Origin: Chlorohelix sp037138995
GTDB lineage: Bacteria; Chloroflexota; Chloroflexia; Chloroheliales; Chloroheliaceae
NCBI RefSeq assembly: GCF_037138995.1
Contig: NZ_JBAXHI010000002.1
Location: 1 to 64,000 of the forward strand
DNA: 64,000 nucleotides
Direction: 5' to 3'
Under the pieces are notes generated by a model. The model saw nothing but the letters and a program-made list of their open reading frames with translations, ran no database searches and was not told where the DNA came from. This document shows, piece by piece, positions 25,631 to 34,412 of this stretch. The translations under genes were made by a program, and so were the position numbers. Positions within the stretch are counted from its first letter, which is position 1; each line of letters begins with the position of its first letter.

Positions 25631-26197
25631 TCACCTCCCTGAGTCACCTAGTGTGCGGTATTCCGCCTCTACTACACCCGAATCGCTGCGTCTGCCACGC
25701 TTGCGATTGTTCCGGGGTGCATAATCCATAACTTCTTCGCCATAATATGCTTCATATGCTGCCGGGTCTGCTACCGGGTAATCGTATAAATAACTCGAAT
25801 CGTATTCGTAATATGCCTGTGGCTGTTGCGCTTTGCGGCGACTTGGCAAACTGCGCTGTGCCGGGTTAGAGCGGGGGGGTCTTGTATCGGGATAAGGTAG
25901 AGGATTGTGATATTGCTGGTAATCGGGCAAATATTCCGGTTGCTGGTAGGACATACCATAGCCCGGAGTTTGCATAAAAATAATCGGTTGCACCGGGTTC
26001 TGCCGCTCTATCGGTTGGGCTGGATGAGTCCGGTTCAGGAAAACTAACATCACCAATATCACCGGAATAACTGCCATTAGCCCTAGCAGCACCCCCACGA
26101 TTACAGCCCAACTACCCGGAGGCATTGTTACTATCACTAACACCGCCAACGTAATGCCGAAACCCATCATCAGACTGACAAAGCTCTTTTTAACCAT
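25631..26197 (-). CDS. Two-helix membrane protein with Tyr/Pro-rich cytoplasmic tail
   Basis: 188 residues from the ATG at 26197; the longer GTG start at 26239 has no ribosome site. Two hydrophobic helices (FVSLMMGFGITLAVLVIVTM and WAVIVGVLLGLMAVIPVILV) are followed by a long tail rich in Tyr, Pro, Gln and Asp, then a basic RNNRKRGRRSD segment. Its FtsK-like neighbour lacks the usual N-terminal membrane domain, so this protein could be a separate membrane anchor for it. That is inference from gene order only. Confidence 0.65.
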   Translation of the reverse strand: MVKKSFVSLMMGFGITLAVLVIVTMPPGSWAVIVGVLLGLMAVIPVILVMLVFLNRTHPAQPIERQNPVQPIIFMQTPGYGMSYQQPEYLPDYQQYHNPLPYPDTRPPRSNPAQRSLPSRRKAQQPQAYYEYDSSYLYDYPVADPAAYEAYYGEEVMDYAPRNNRKRGRRSDSGVVEAEYRTLGDSGR

Positions 26198-26285
26198 TTT
26201 TTTACTCTCGCTATTTTTTCTAAGGGCATACTGCCCCACTCGAACATTCCGTATGCAATTTTGCTATCCAAAGGCTGCTCTGTTC

Positions 26286-27749
26286 CTATTGCGAATTAGT
26301 GCGCCGGATTGTTTCATAATTTCTGGGTGTAGTAGGACGTGACGGCGCGACAGGTGGTAAGGGTCTTGGCGGTTGTGCCGCCGTTTTAGGCTGCTGCTTT
26401 TCCTCGTCCCATAAATCCACTTGCTTAGACGGCTTCGGTTTAGCTACAGGTCGAACTTCCTCATCCTGTTCTCGGTAATCATAATCACTCTCTATGCGGG
26501 GATATTCAGCATGTAGCTCAGCTACGCGCCTTCTTTTGTTGATGTCCTGCTGATATTTTTCAAAGCGTTCGGAAACGCCCATCGCTTGCTCATCATATCC
26601 ATAATCTTGGTATGATGGCGTGGGTTGAGTTTCGGCTCTGGTTTCTTGGCGAATTAGGTAATTTGGTGTAGCAACATAAGGAGTCTCGTATTCCTCTTGC
26701 GCCACTGTTTCATGCTTGTTGCGGGACGGGCGCGGTTGTACTGCTGTTCCACCCAAATGTACCACCGTTTGCTCCATCTCGGCGTTTGAAATGTACGCTC
26801 CTTGCAAGCGGGTAGAGATACTGCCCGAAAACAGCAAAAAATCACCGCGACCCATTAATTTTTCTGCGCCACTGCCGGCAACACCACTGGCAACCCGCGC
26901 ATCTTCCGGTGACACAACCTTACCCACAATCCGGGTCGGGAAATTGCTTTTAGCAATACCGCCGATTACGCTGGCGGCAGGCTTTTGGGTACTGGCTATC
27001 AGGTGGATTCCAGCTTCACGTCCCCTTTGGGTAATGCGCGTTACCAGTTGTTCCATCTCGCGCCCATTTACCATCAGCAAGTCAGCCAGTTCATCAATGA
27101 AAATTGCCAGTACCGGGCTACTAACGCCCGTTTCATCGCGCTTTTCCATGTGTCGAACTGCCCACTTCAACCTATGTAAACCATCGGTGGGGTCGGTGAT
27201 TACCGGACAGACCAGATTTGGCAAACCGTTGAAATACTTGTAGCCCCGACTCTTGGGGTCAATCAGCAACATACGCAATTGTTCTGGAGGGTTTTGCAAA
27301 GCAAGGCTGGCAATCATGCTGCGTGCCAGCGCGGTTTTACCGCTTCCAGTAGTGCCGCTAATTAGGACGTGTGCAATATCAGGTGAGGTAAGCCGCACCA
27401 GCAAAGGCACTCCGTTTTCATCTAGCCCCAGTATGGGTGAATGTGTCGGCAAATCGGCAGGCAAAGTACGCATCAATGGGAAAAGCTGTACCGCTACCGG
27501 GTCAGGTCGTGGTATTTCTACTTTGACGAAATAGCCATCTCTGGTGATACGGCAACTATGCACCCCTAGCGCCAGCGCAATTTCATCCGCTAGATTCGTC
27601 ACACGGCTATATTTGACCCCGCTTGCCAATTTCACGTGGAATTGGATTAAGCGCGGCGAGATATTTCCCCCTACCACGCTCCCCTCGATATTGTGGGAGT
27701 GCAGGGTATATTCGATGCCATCAGCTTGGTGATCTAAAAGAGAACGCAT
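26286..27749 (-). CDS. FtsK/SpoIIIE-type DNA translocase without membrane domain
   Basis: 487 residues from the ATG at 27749. An FtsK beta-like region comes first (GSVVGGNISPRLIQFHVKLA, VEIPRPDPVAV). The RecA-like motor follows (about 100-340) with Walker A SGTTGSGKTALAR, LLIDPKSRGY, Walker B LAIFIDELADLL, ITQRGREAGIHLIASTQKP and FPTRIVGKVVSPEDAR. A 130-residue polar tail ends it. Full FtsK has about 800 residues with four N-terminal membrane helices and a C-terminal winged-helix gamma domain. Neither is visible here. It probably belongs to a compact accessory class, and two small genes follow it on the same strand. Confidence 0.88.
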   Translation of the reverse strand: MRSLLDHQADGIEYTLHSHNIEGSVVGGNISPRLIQFHVKLASGVKYSRVTNLADEIALALGVHSCRITRDGYFVKVEIPRPDPVAVQLFPLMRTLPADLPTHSPILGLDENGVPLLVRLTSPDIAHVLISGTTGSGKTALARSMIASLALQNPPEQLRMLLIDPKSRGYKYFNGLPNLVCPVITDPTDGLHRLKWAVRHMEKRDETGVSSPVLAIFIDELADLLMVNGREMEQLVTRITQRGREAGIHLIASTQKPAASVIGGIAKSNFPTRIVGKVVSPEDARVASGVAGSGAEKLMGRGDFLLFSGSISTRLQGAYISNAEMEQTVVHLGGTAVQPRPSRNKHETVAQEEYETPYVATPNYLIRQETRAETQPTPSYQDYGYDEQAMGVSERFEKYQQDINKRRRVAELHAEYPRIESDYDYREQDEEVRPVAKPKPSKQVDLWDEEKQQPKTAAQPPRPLPPVAPSRPTTPRNYETIRRTNSQ

Positions 27750-27996
27750 TTGAGCAGTCCTGTAGTTCAAGGGATAGTTTGGATAGCCGTAATCCGGTTT
27801 GAAACACAAGTTCTACAGAACATAATATCAGAACAAATACACTAAGTCAAGATGCGTTTATATTGTTCAGAGCAGCATATTTGAATACGTTCTTCCCGAA
27901 TCACTAAAAAGAAATTAGCCTTTAATCTGCCTTTAAGGTAAAATCTATCAGGCTGGTAAGCGATTTTTGTTTTATGAATTTGATGAAGGAAAAAGC

Positions 27997-28734
27997 ATGT
28001 TTTTATATCTGGTTCGGCACGGTCAATCGGTCTGGAATGCGGAAAACCGCCATCAGGGCTGGCAAAATGTGCCGCTCTCCCCGTTAGGTGAATTGCAGGC
28101 GCAGCGCATTGCCCAACGTTTGAGCAACATGCAATTCGACTATCGCTATACCAGTCCGATTTTGCGCTGCTATGATACCGCCGCTACCATCGTTAAAGTG
28201 CAAGGTCTTGAGCCTGAAACCGCGCTGGAAGTGGATGAGAATATTAAAGAGGGGCGGATAAGCGCACGGCGTGAGGGCAGGCATCACAAAGAGCTTTTTA
28301 GCGATTGGACGGGCGAGGAAAAACGCCTCTTTCGTGAGGACTATTCCTTCAAGTTTGAAGATGGGGAGTCGGTGAAGGGCGTTATCGAACGTACCCTCGC
28401 CTTCTTTGAGCGGGTCGCTTCCCTCAGCGAAGAGCCTTTGCCCAATGAGCAAGAGGAAGAGCTTGAAACCAGACCTAAACCCACACCGAAAACCGCGCTG
28501 GTGGTAGCGCATCTGCTCAATATTCAGATACTGACGCTTTATGCTCTTAATTCTTTGGATGCAATTCAACGTCGTCAGGACAACATTGACAGACTCGCCA
28601 TCGGTAACTGCTCTTTAACCGTAATCGAAACCAACCTGAAAGGAAAAACGCCCTTCTTCCGGGTGCATACCGTCAGCGATGTTTCGCATCTGGCGGGGCT
28701 AAAATCGCCTGAACTGCCTGCCGCTCAGGGTTAG
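27997..28734 (+). CDS. Histidine phosphatase / phosphoglycerate mutase-like protein
   Basis: 245 residues. The catalytic RHG motif is at the start (YLVRHGQSVWNAENRHQGWQ), followed by PLSPLGELQAQRIAQRL and YTSPILRCYDTA. The second catalytic His is in ALVVAHLLNIQ, where the family usually has SHGG. A ribosome site AAGGAA precedes the ATG at 27997; an upstream ATG at 27967 adds residues that do not fit. Substrate unknown: mutase, fructose-2,6-bisphosphatase or another phosphoester. A radical SAM gene follows seven bases later. Confidence 0.85.
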   Translation: MFLYLVRHGQSVWNAENRHQGWQNVPLSPLGELQAQRIAQRLSNMQFDYRYTSPILRCYDTAATIVKVQGLEPETALEVDENIKEGRISARREGRHHKELFSDWTGEEKRLFREDYSFKFEDGESVKGVIERTLAFFERVASLSEEPLPNEQEEELETRPKPTPKTALVVAHLLNIQILTLYALNSLDAIQRRQDNIDRLAIGNCSLTVIETNLKGKTPFFRVHTVSDVSHLAGLKSPELPAAQG

Positions 28735-28741
28735 CCGTATA

Positions 28742-29668
28742 ATGAGCAATTCACTGAATTTCAAAGCGCATCCGCGTAGTTGGCGCGATTTCAAACTGGT
28801 TTATCCGGTAATAGCGCGGCGCAGTAAGGGACTATCCATCGGTGTAAATCTCAACCCCGACCGGGTATGTAACTTCGATTGTATTTACTGTGAGGTAAAT
28901 CGCACTGATTTTCACCCTAGTAAGGGTTTGATACCGCTGCCTCCCAAAAACCTGCCGCGCCCTAAAGTAGAGCTTGCCACGATAAGCCGCGAACTGTTAG
29001 CGTTGTTGACAATGGTCAAAGACGGCACGCTTTGGAATGAGTCTGACTTTGCAACGACACCGGAGAACCTCAAGCGATTGAATGATATTGCTTTTAGCGG
29101 AGATGGCGAGCCGACCGCTTGTCCGCAATTTAGTGGGGCGGTTCAGGCGGTTATAGAAGCGCGTACTTTGGCGGGCTTTACCTCGCAAACTGTAAAATTG
29201 GTACTGATAACCAACGCTACCCGCTTTCATCGCCCCAATGTGCGGGAGGGCTTACGCGCAATCGTGGGGGCGCAAGGCGAGATTTGGGCGAAACTCGATG
29301 CCGGAACGCCCGAATATTTCCGCAAGATTGATAAGACTAATATTGATTACGGGCGAGTGTTGGAAAATATTCTCAGCCTTTCAGGCGAGTTGCCGCTTAA
29401 CATCCAAACCTGTATGATGCGGGTAAACGGCGAATCGCCTTCACTTACTGAGATTGAGGCGTATATCCAAAGATTGGCTTATTTTCTGGAAAATGGGGCA
29501 AAACTTAACACTGTACAGCTATACACGGTGGCACGTCCACCCGCGCAGGCTTATGTTAGCAGCTTAAATGAGGCGGAATTGGCGGAAATAGCCGGGCTTA
29601 TCCGGCAACGTACCGGATTGAGCGTGGAGTTTTTTGGCGGTAGTGTGGGTTTGACACAGAAAGGTTAG
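28742..29668 (+). CDS. Radical SAM protein (COG0731-like)
   Basis: 308 residues. The iron-sulfur motif CNFDCIYC lies at about residue 41, within RSKGLSIGVNLNPDRVCNFD as in the COG0731 group related to wyosine synthase TYW1. FSGDGEPT binds SAM. Bacterial members are widespread and mostly uncharacterised. It lies between a phosphatase gene and a glycerophosphodiesterase gene with gaps of under ten bases, so the three form an operon. The substrate cannot be inferred. Confidence 0.88.
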   Translation: MSNSLNFKAHPRSWRDFKLVYPVIARRSKGLSIGVNLNPDRVCNFDCIYCEVNRTDFHPSKGLIPLPPKNLPRPKVELATISRELLALLTMVKDGTLWNESDFATTPENLKRLNDIAFSGDGEPTACPQFSGAVQAVIEARTLAGFTSQTVKLVLITNATRFHRPNVREGLRAIVGAQGEIWAKLDAGTPEYFRKIDKTNIDYGRVLENILSLSGELPLNIQTCMMRVNGESPSLTEIEAYIQRLAYFLENGAKLNTVQLYTVARPPAQAYVSSLNEAELAEIAGLIRQRTGLSVEFFGGSVGLTQKG

Positions 29669-29676
29669 ATTGACAA

Positions 29677-30561
29677 GTGCTAGACCTGTTGCGACCCAGA
29701 ACGGGTTGCTTAATGGTGGCGGGGCATCGTGGGGCGCGTGGCTATGCGCCCGAAAATACTATGCCATCTTTTATCAAGGCGCACGAATGCGGCGCGGATA
29801 CCATCGAATTTGATGTTCATCTCACTAAAGATAAATATTGCGTCATAATCCATGACGAAGAATTGGAACGTACTACCGATGGGCATGGGTTGGTGCGTGA
29901 GCATACTTGGGCGGAATTATCCAAGCTGGATGCCGGAAGTTGGTTTGACCGCAAGAATCAAGCCACTTTGGAAGCTTTAGCAAAAAAAGAGGGCAAGTTT
30001 GCCGACCTCAAATACATTTCCCCGCCTATTCCGACTCAGAGCTTTGCCGGAACTCGCTTGCCTTTGCTGGAAGATGCGTTGGAATGGGCTAAAGCGGTGG
30101 GAATCGGAACTTCGATTGAAATTAAAGTGCCGTTCCCATTTTATAGCGGCACGTTTGCCGACTACGAAATTATCGAGCGCACTCTTGAAATCGTAGCCCG
30201 TTACGGTGATGAAGAAAATACCCAAATGCACAGCTTTGACCACCGCTTGATGCGCCGAGTCAAGGAGCTTAACCCAAATATCAGCACCACTATCAGCTTT
30301 TATGGCGCAATTATGGTAAACCCCCTGAGTTTGCTGGATGATGCGCTGGCGGATGGCGTGGCAATTGGCAGTATCTGGGTCACGCGCGAACTGGTAGATA
30401 TATACCATGCACACGAGCGCACTGTTTTTGCTTGGGGCGGACCCGGCGAAGACCCCTACAATGAAGAAGATGAACTGGGCAAACTGGTACAAATGGGGGT
30501 AGATTACGTCAGCGGCGGCTTCCCCGACCTGTTACGTGAGGTGGCAGAAAAATACGTTTGA
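29677..30561 (+). CDS. Glycerophosphodiester phosphodiesterase
   Basis: 294 residues, GDPD family TIM barrel. Hydrolyses glycerophosphodiesters to glycerol 3-phosphate and an alcohol. Catalytic and metal residues are in GHRGARGYAPENT, GADTIEFDVHLTKD and VIIHDEELERTTDGHG, with a later Glu/Lys pair in SIEIKVPFPF. No signal peptide, so probably cytoplasmic. The start is GTG at 29677. Last gene of the three-gene operon, convergent with the HD gene that ends 45 bases on. Confidence 0.92.
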   Translation: MLDLLRPRTGCLMVAGHRGARGYAPENTMPSFIKAHECGADTIEFDVHLTKDKYCVIIHDEELERTTDGHGLVREHTWAELSKLDAGSWFDRKNQATLEALAKKEGKFADLKYISPPIPTQSFAGTRLPLLEDALEWAKAVGIGTSIEIKVPFPFYSGTFADYEIIERTLEIVARYGDEENTQMHSFDHRLMRRVKELNPNISTTISFYGAIMVNPLSLLDDALADGVAIGSIWVTRELVDIYHAHERTVFAWGGPGEDPYNEEDELGKLVQMGVDYVSGGFPDLLREVAEKYV

Positions 30562-30606
30562 GCGACTAGCAGATTGTGCGAGGAAGTAGAAAAATGATGG
30601 TTATGG

Positions 30607-31974
30607 TTAGGCAGGAAAGATTTCAATACCATCATTTATAAATTGCTCAAGCAATACATCGGCGTATTGTCTGAATATTTCTGCTAACTCATTATCTTTC
30701 ACTATTACTAATACACGTCTGACATGGCGATGGAATTTCCGCATATCATCGCTGTTTAATCCGCTTACTTCTCCCCAAGGGACAGGGTTATGCCAATCAC
30801 GCGGGGGTTGCTCACATAGTACCCCCAATGAAATATCAAAACCTTTAGGCTCAGGTATATCTAGCAGAATTTCATAGCCTCTCAACTTTCGTCCGGTTAA
30901 CTCTGAAATTTTAGCGCACCACATTTCTTCAAGGCGTTTGCGGCGATTTGGCGCAAATTTAAGGGTTGCAAGCTGATTGTAAAATGGGTTTTCTTCACTA
31001 AGAGCTATTGCTCGCTTATAGAAACGTCGCAGATTCAGGTCTGTTATTAGTTCATGGGCAATTGAGCCGGGTTGAGTGTTATTTTGAATAAGCGTGATAA
31101 TGCTGGCATCATTGCTACGCTCTAGCTCTGCCGCACTAAATGCGTTTTCCAGAAGGGCTTCTTGCAAAGCTCGCAGGAACATTACGGTGGCAATTCGGGT
31201 GGTATGGTGCCAATACACATTATAGAACATTAGATAGCGAGCAAAGATGAGCGATTGCAAAGCTCCAACCCCTTTTTCATCTATCACTAACTGAGCAGGC
31301 TGTCCCGATATAGGGGTTTCGGGGTAGATTCGCATAGAGTCGAGCAGACGCTGCACATCCACCATACCATAAGGTACGTTACAGTAACGCGAATCGCGGG
31401 TTAGATAATCCAGCTTATCGGCATCCAAAGGACCGCTGATAAGGTTGCTTAAAACCATCTCATTGGGAGCTAGTGGTAATTCTTTATCTCCGGTGATGAA
31501 TGCCGCGACTTTCTCCGGTTCAACTCCCCAACTATTTCGAAGAATTGCTCCAATCTCTGCGCCCATTACAATTTCACGCCCGATAGCTTCATGGCTACGT
31601 ATAATATTCAAATCCAGTTCTTCCACGGCGTGGCTAAATGGAAAATGACCGATGTCGTGTAATAGCGCAGCCGCAAGTGCCGTATTTACTTCCGCTTGGG
31701 TGAACTGATACTCTGTGCGGCGCAGGAGGTGTAGTACCGCTTGTCTGGTTAAATGAAATACTCCCAGACTATGCTCAAAGCGCGTGTGATGTGCGCCGGG
31801 CCATGTCCAGCTTGTAAAACCCAATTGCTGCACGCCACGCAAGCGTTGGTAATGCGCGGTGTCAAGAATTTGCAACACTTTACGGTCAAGCTGAATATCT
31901 CCCCAAACGGTATCACGAATAATAGATACTGATTCTGCCACTAGCGATAATATTATTTCGCCCTTTGAATCCAA
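30607..31974 (-). CDS. HD-domain phosphohydrolase (dNTPase/SAMHD1-like)
   Basis: 455 residues. The HD metal ligands are spread over RFEHSLGVFHLTRQA, ALLHDIGHFPFSHAVEELD and LDADKLDYLTRDSRY, the pattern of SAMHD1-like dNTP triphosphohydrolases such as YwfO. GDIQLDRKVLQILDTAHYQR near the start is also family-typical. The start is uncertain: the TTG at 31974 has AGAGGA well spaced; a TTG at 32013 and a GTG further in are alternatives. It probably controls dNTP pools. A lone gene. Confidence 0.87.
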   Translation of the reverse strand: MDSKGEIILSLVAESVSIIRDTVWGDIQLDRKVLQILDTAHYQRLRGVQQLGFTSWTWPGAHHTRFEHSLGVFHLTRQAVLHLLRRTEYQFTQAEVNTALAAALLHDIGHFPFSHAVEELDLNIIRSHEAIGREIVMGAEIGAILRNSWGVEPEKVAAFITGDKELPLAPNEMVLSNLISGPLDADKLDYLTRDSRYCNVPYGMVDVQRLLDSMRIYPETPISGQPAQLVIDEKGVGALQSLIFARYLMFYNVYWHHTTRIATVMFLRALQEALLENAFSAAELERSNDASIITLIQNNTQPGSIAHELITDLNLRRFYKRAIALSEENPFYNQLATLKFAPNRRKRLEEMWCAKISELTGRKLRGYEILLDIPEPKGFDISLGVLCEQPPRDWHNPVPWGEVSGLNSDDMRKFHRHVRRVLVIVKDNELAEIFRQYADVLLEQFINDGIEIFPA

Positions 31975-32133
31975 CTTATTATCCTCTTGCCAGAACTTGA
32001 TAATTTGCACCAAGCCTAAAATAGAAACATAGGAAGAACTGCCAGATGCTGAAAAAATAAAATCAATTGAGTCAGTGTTAGCGTTGTCAGCAATATACGA
32101 TAAAGTTGAGTTCGATTGAAAGTTGTGGGTTGC

Positions 32134-32913
32134 TTATTTTTTTTTCATTCGGGTCATCATCCACAGGCTAAAGGGAGTAAGTGGGCTATTACTGACGGCT
32201 GCCAGCAATTGATACTTTAAGCCCACTGTCACCACTGTACGGTTGCCGCCCAACCTCTGCAAAGCTTCATCCACCACTTTTCCGGCATCCAACCACAAGA
32301 AATCTGGGAGTTTACGAAATGCCTTTAATTCTTCGCTATCATGTATGCCAGAGCGTGTAAACCCCGGACACAGTGCTTCCGCTTTTACGCCAGTTCCCTC
32401 CAGTTCAACTCTTAAGCCTCTGGTGAAATTAATCAGAAATAACTTGGTGGCAGAATAAACAATATTACCGGGGTAAGGCGCATAGGCGGCAACTGAAGCA
32501 ACATTGATAACACCACCTCGGCGGCGGGCTATCATACCCGGTAGTGCCGCGCGAGTAAGCCCCACGGTAGCCATAATATGGGTGTGTACCATCCCCTTCT
32601 GGCTCGAAGGTGTCATATCGGCAAAATTACCCATTGTGGCAAACCCGGCGTTGTTAACCAATAGGGTAAGGTCTGGTACTTCGGAAACACGTTTTTCGAG
32701 TTTTTCAAGCTCAACCGGAGAGGCGAGGTCTATGACCTGAACCTCAGCTTTGATTTTATTATTATTCTCTAGTTGGTTGGCGAGAGCTTCAAGTTTTTGT
32801 TGTCGCCGCGCCACCAGAATTAAATCATAGCCATCCTTTGCCAACCGTCGCGCGAATTCTTCACCAATTCCGCTGGATGCACCTGTTACCAAAGCCACTC
32901 CCTTACTGCCCAT
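32134..32913 (-). CDS. Short-chain dehydrogenase/reductase
   Basis: 259 residues, classical SDR: GASSGIGEEFARRLA binds the nucleotide, NNAGFAT follows, and the catalytic site is S-Y-K in SVAAYAPYPGNIVYSATK. Arg at positions 36-37 (VARRQQK) suggests NADP(H). The PGFTRSGIH segment is typical of the DltE/YqjQ-like group. AGGTGG lies before the ATG. The substrate is unknown, and it has no close neighbour on its strand. Confidence 0.88.
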   Translation of the reverse strand: MGSKGVALVTGASSGIGEEFARRLAKDGYDLILVARRQQKLEALANQLENNNKIKAEVQVIDLASPVELEKLEKRVSEVPDLTLLVNNAGFATMGNFADMTPSSQKGMVHTHIMATVGLTRAALPGMIARRRGGVINVASVAAYAPYPGNIVYSATKLFLINFTRGLRVELEGTGVKAEALCPGFTRSGIHDSEELKAFRKLPDFLWLDAGKVVDEALQRLGGNRTVVTVGLKYQLLAAVSNSPLTPFSLWMMTRMKKK

Positions 32914-33109
32914 TTTTTACCACCTTTCAACCAGAGGTATTTTAACTGAAATGTAGACTCCCTCTATTTGCTTAGATTACTCACCATATCATAATATTTT
33001 AGCCTGAATCGTGGCTAACTTCAATTTGGTACAAAACGGCAATAATTTGGGTTGGGCTTTCAAAAAGGCGGGCGCAAAACCCGTGAACGAATAAACTTCT
33101 GAGCCTGCG

Positions 33110-33937
33110 TTAGGTAATGTTACGAGGCTTGAGCGGAAGTCGTAAAGCTACTCCCCGCAGCAGCAAAAACACGCATGGAACACCTACCACTATGCCGATT
33201 ACCCCTGCCAGATAAAATTGATTACTAATATTGAGCGAAGCAAACATCATTAGATTCATCAGGTAAAGCATAGGCGGTACGAAGTGATAACGGAGGGGGG
33301 AAATTTCAAGTGGAAATACGGTTTTTTTATCTTTTATAATATATATCAAAACCCAAACCATTATATAGCTTATAACCGTCCAAGCTATGAAATTTGATAA
33401 AGGTACTCCATAGTAGCCGGAATTCTGGTCGCCTATCCATAACCAATAACTATGCACATGGAAGGCTACCGGCTCCATTAATAAGTCGCTTGAAACGGTC
33501 AGCAAGGTAGAGAAAATAACAAGAGTATGGATATTGGCTCCGGGCTTCGCCCAAGACAAAATAAGGCGAGCGGTAAAATAAGAAGAAACAATTATCATCA
33601 ACCACGCAAAGAGAATAGCAATCGGAACACTCCAGAGTTTGGGATAAAGAGCGGCAGTATAAACATATGAACCGAAGGGAAATCCGGTAGTTTCTCCCAA
33701 TGTTTCAACTGCAAAGCCTAAACCCAGCAAGGCTATTGCGGATAAAACCGCTTTCTTGAAATCGTAGTTTACCACTAACCATAATAAAGCAGCTATGCCT
33801 ACATCCACTAGCATTGCTGTTGCCATCCATTCCTGATCTGCCGAAACTTGATTTGTTACAAGCTGAAAGATTGATCCCGGATAAACTAAGCAATAGAAAC
33901 CAAAGGATGACATAAGCAGATATTTATATAATTTCAA
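33110..33937 (-). CDS. cruF: CruF-type carotenoid 1',2'-hydratase (DUF422 membrane protein)
   Basis: 275 residues with about eight hydrophobic helices. Family landmarks are ETLGETTGFPFGSYVYTAAL, LWSVPIAILFAWLMI, the acidic SDLLMEPVAFHVHSYWLW and a later LSNFIAWTVISY. CruF adds water to psi-ends of carotenoids (as in myxol and bacterioruberin paths). The start is TTG at 33937 with GAGGGAG upstream. No other carotenoid gene is near; a glycosyltransferase CruG often accompanies it elsewhere. Family call good, exact carotenoid unknown. Confidence 0.85.
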   Translation of the reverse strand: MKLYKYLLMSSFGFYCLVYPGSIFQLVTNQVSADQEWMATAMLVDVGIAALLWLVVNYDFKKAVLSAIALLGLGFAVETLGETTGFPFGSYVYTAALYPKLWSVPIAILFAWLMIIVSSYFTARLILSWAKPGANIHTLVIFSTLLTVSSDLLMEPVAFHVHSYWLWIGDQNSGYYGVPLSNFIAWTVISYIMVWVLIYIIKDKKTVFPLEISPLRYHFVPPMLYLMNLMMFASLNISNQFYLAGVIGIVVGVPCVFLLLRGVALRLPLKPRNIT

Positions 33938-34412
33938 CCGTAACTCCCTCTAGGATACCAGCGCAGCTTCCGCTATATATGGAACGGTTTGTGGTCTTTA
34001 TGGTAAAACGCAAATACTGGATACATTTCTTAGAAAAAATCGGACAACTTGTGTAGATGCTTCAGCTATTTTGTGAATATTATAGCGACTTTGTTTATTC
34101 ACAAATCAATACAAACTGTTAAGGTAAAGTTCAGGTGTAGGAATACTTTATCTTCCATAAAAAAGCTTTCTTAATTCTTAGAGCTTTCGCTTCAGTCAGA
34201 GAGCTAAGCCCCTTGTTTCTATTTCTAGGTTCATTTTTACTGTGCTAAGCGAAAATCCTGAATAAATTAGATGCAATTAGTTCCCAATTGATAAGAATTG
34301 AGCTTATCGGTTTTTTGTGGGTAAACCGCCTTAATATTTGCAGAACCTATTGTGATATATGTTATAATAACACTAGTTAAGACCAATAAAGTACAAGGGG
34401 AGTCCTATACAA
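33938..34412. promoter_or_regulatory. Divergent intergenic region of cruF and clpX
   Basis: 475 AT-rich bases. A TTGCAG (34338-34343) and TATAAT (34363-34368) at 19-bp spacing could drive clpX, with a leader of about 40 bases and AAGGGGAG as ribosome site. No ORF or structured RNA was recognised in the rest. Confidence 0.4.

Noticed and set aside
34137..34320. Possible structured leader before clpX
   Set aside because: Only short imperfect stems; no known riboswitch core was recognised.
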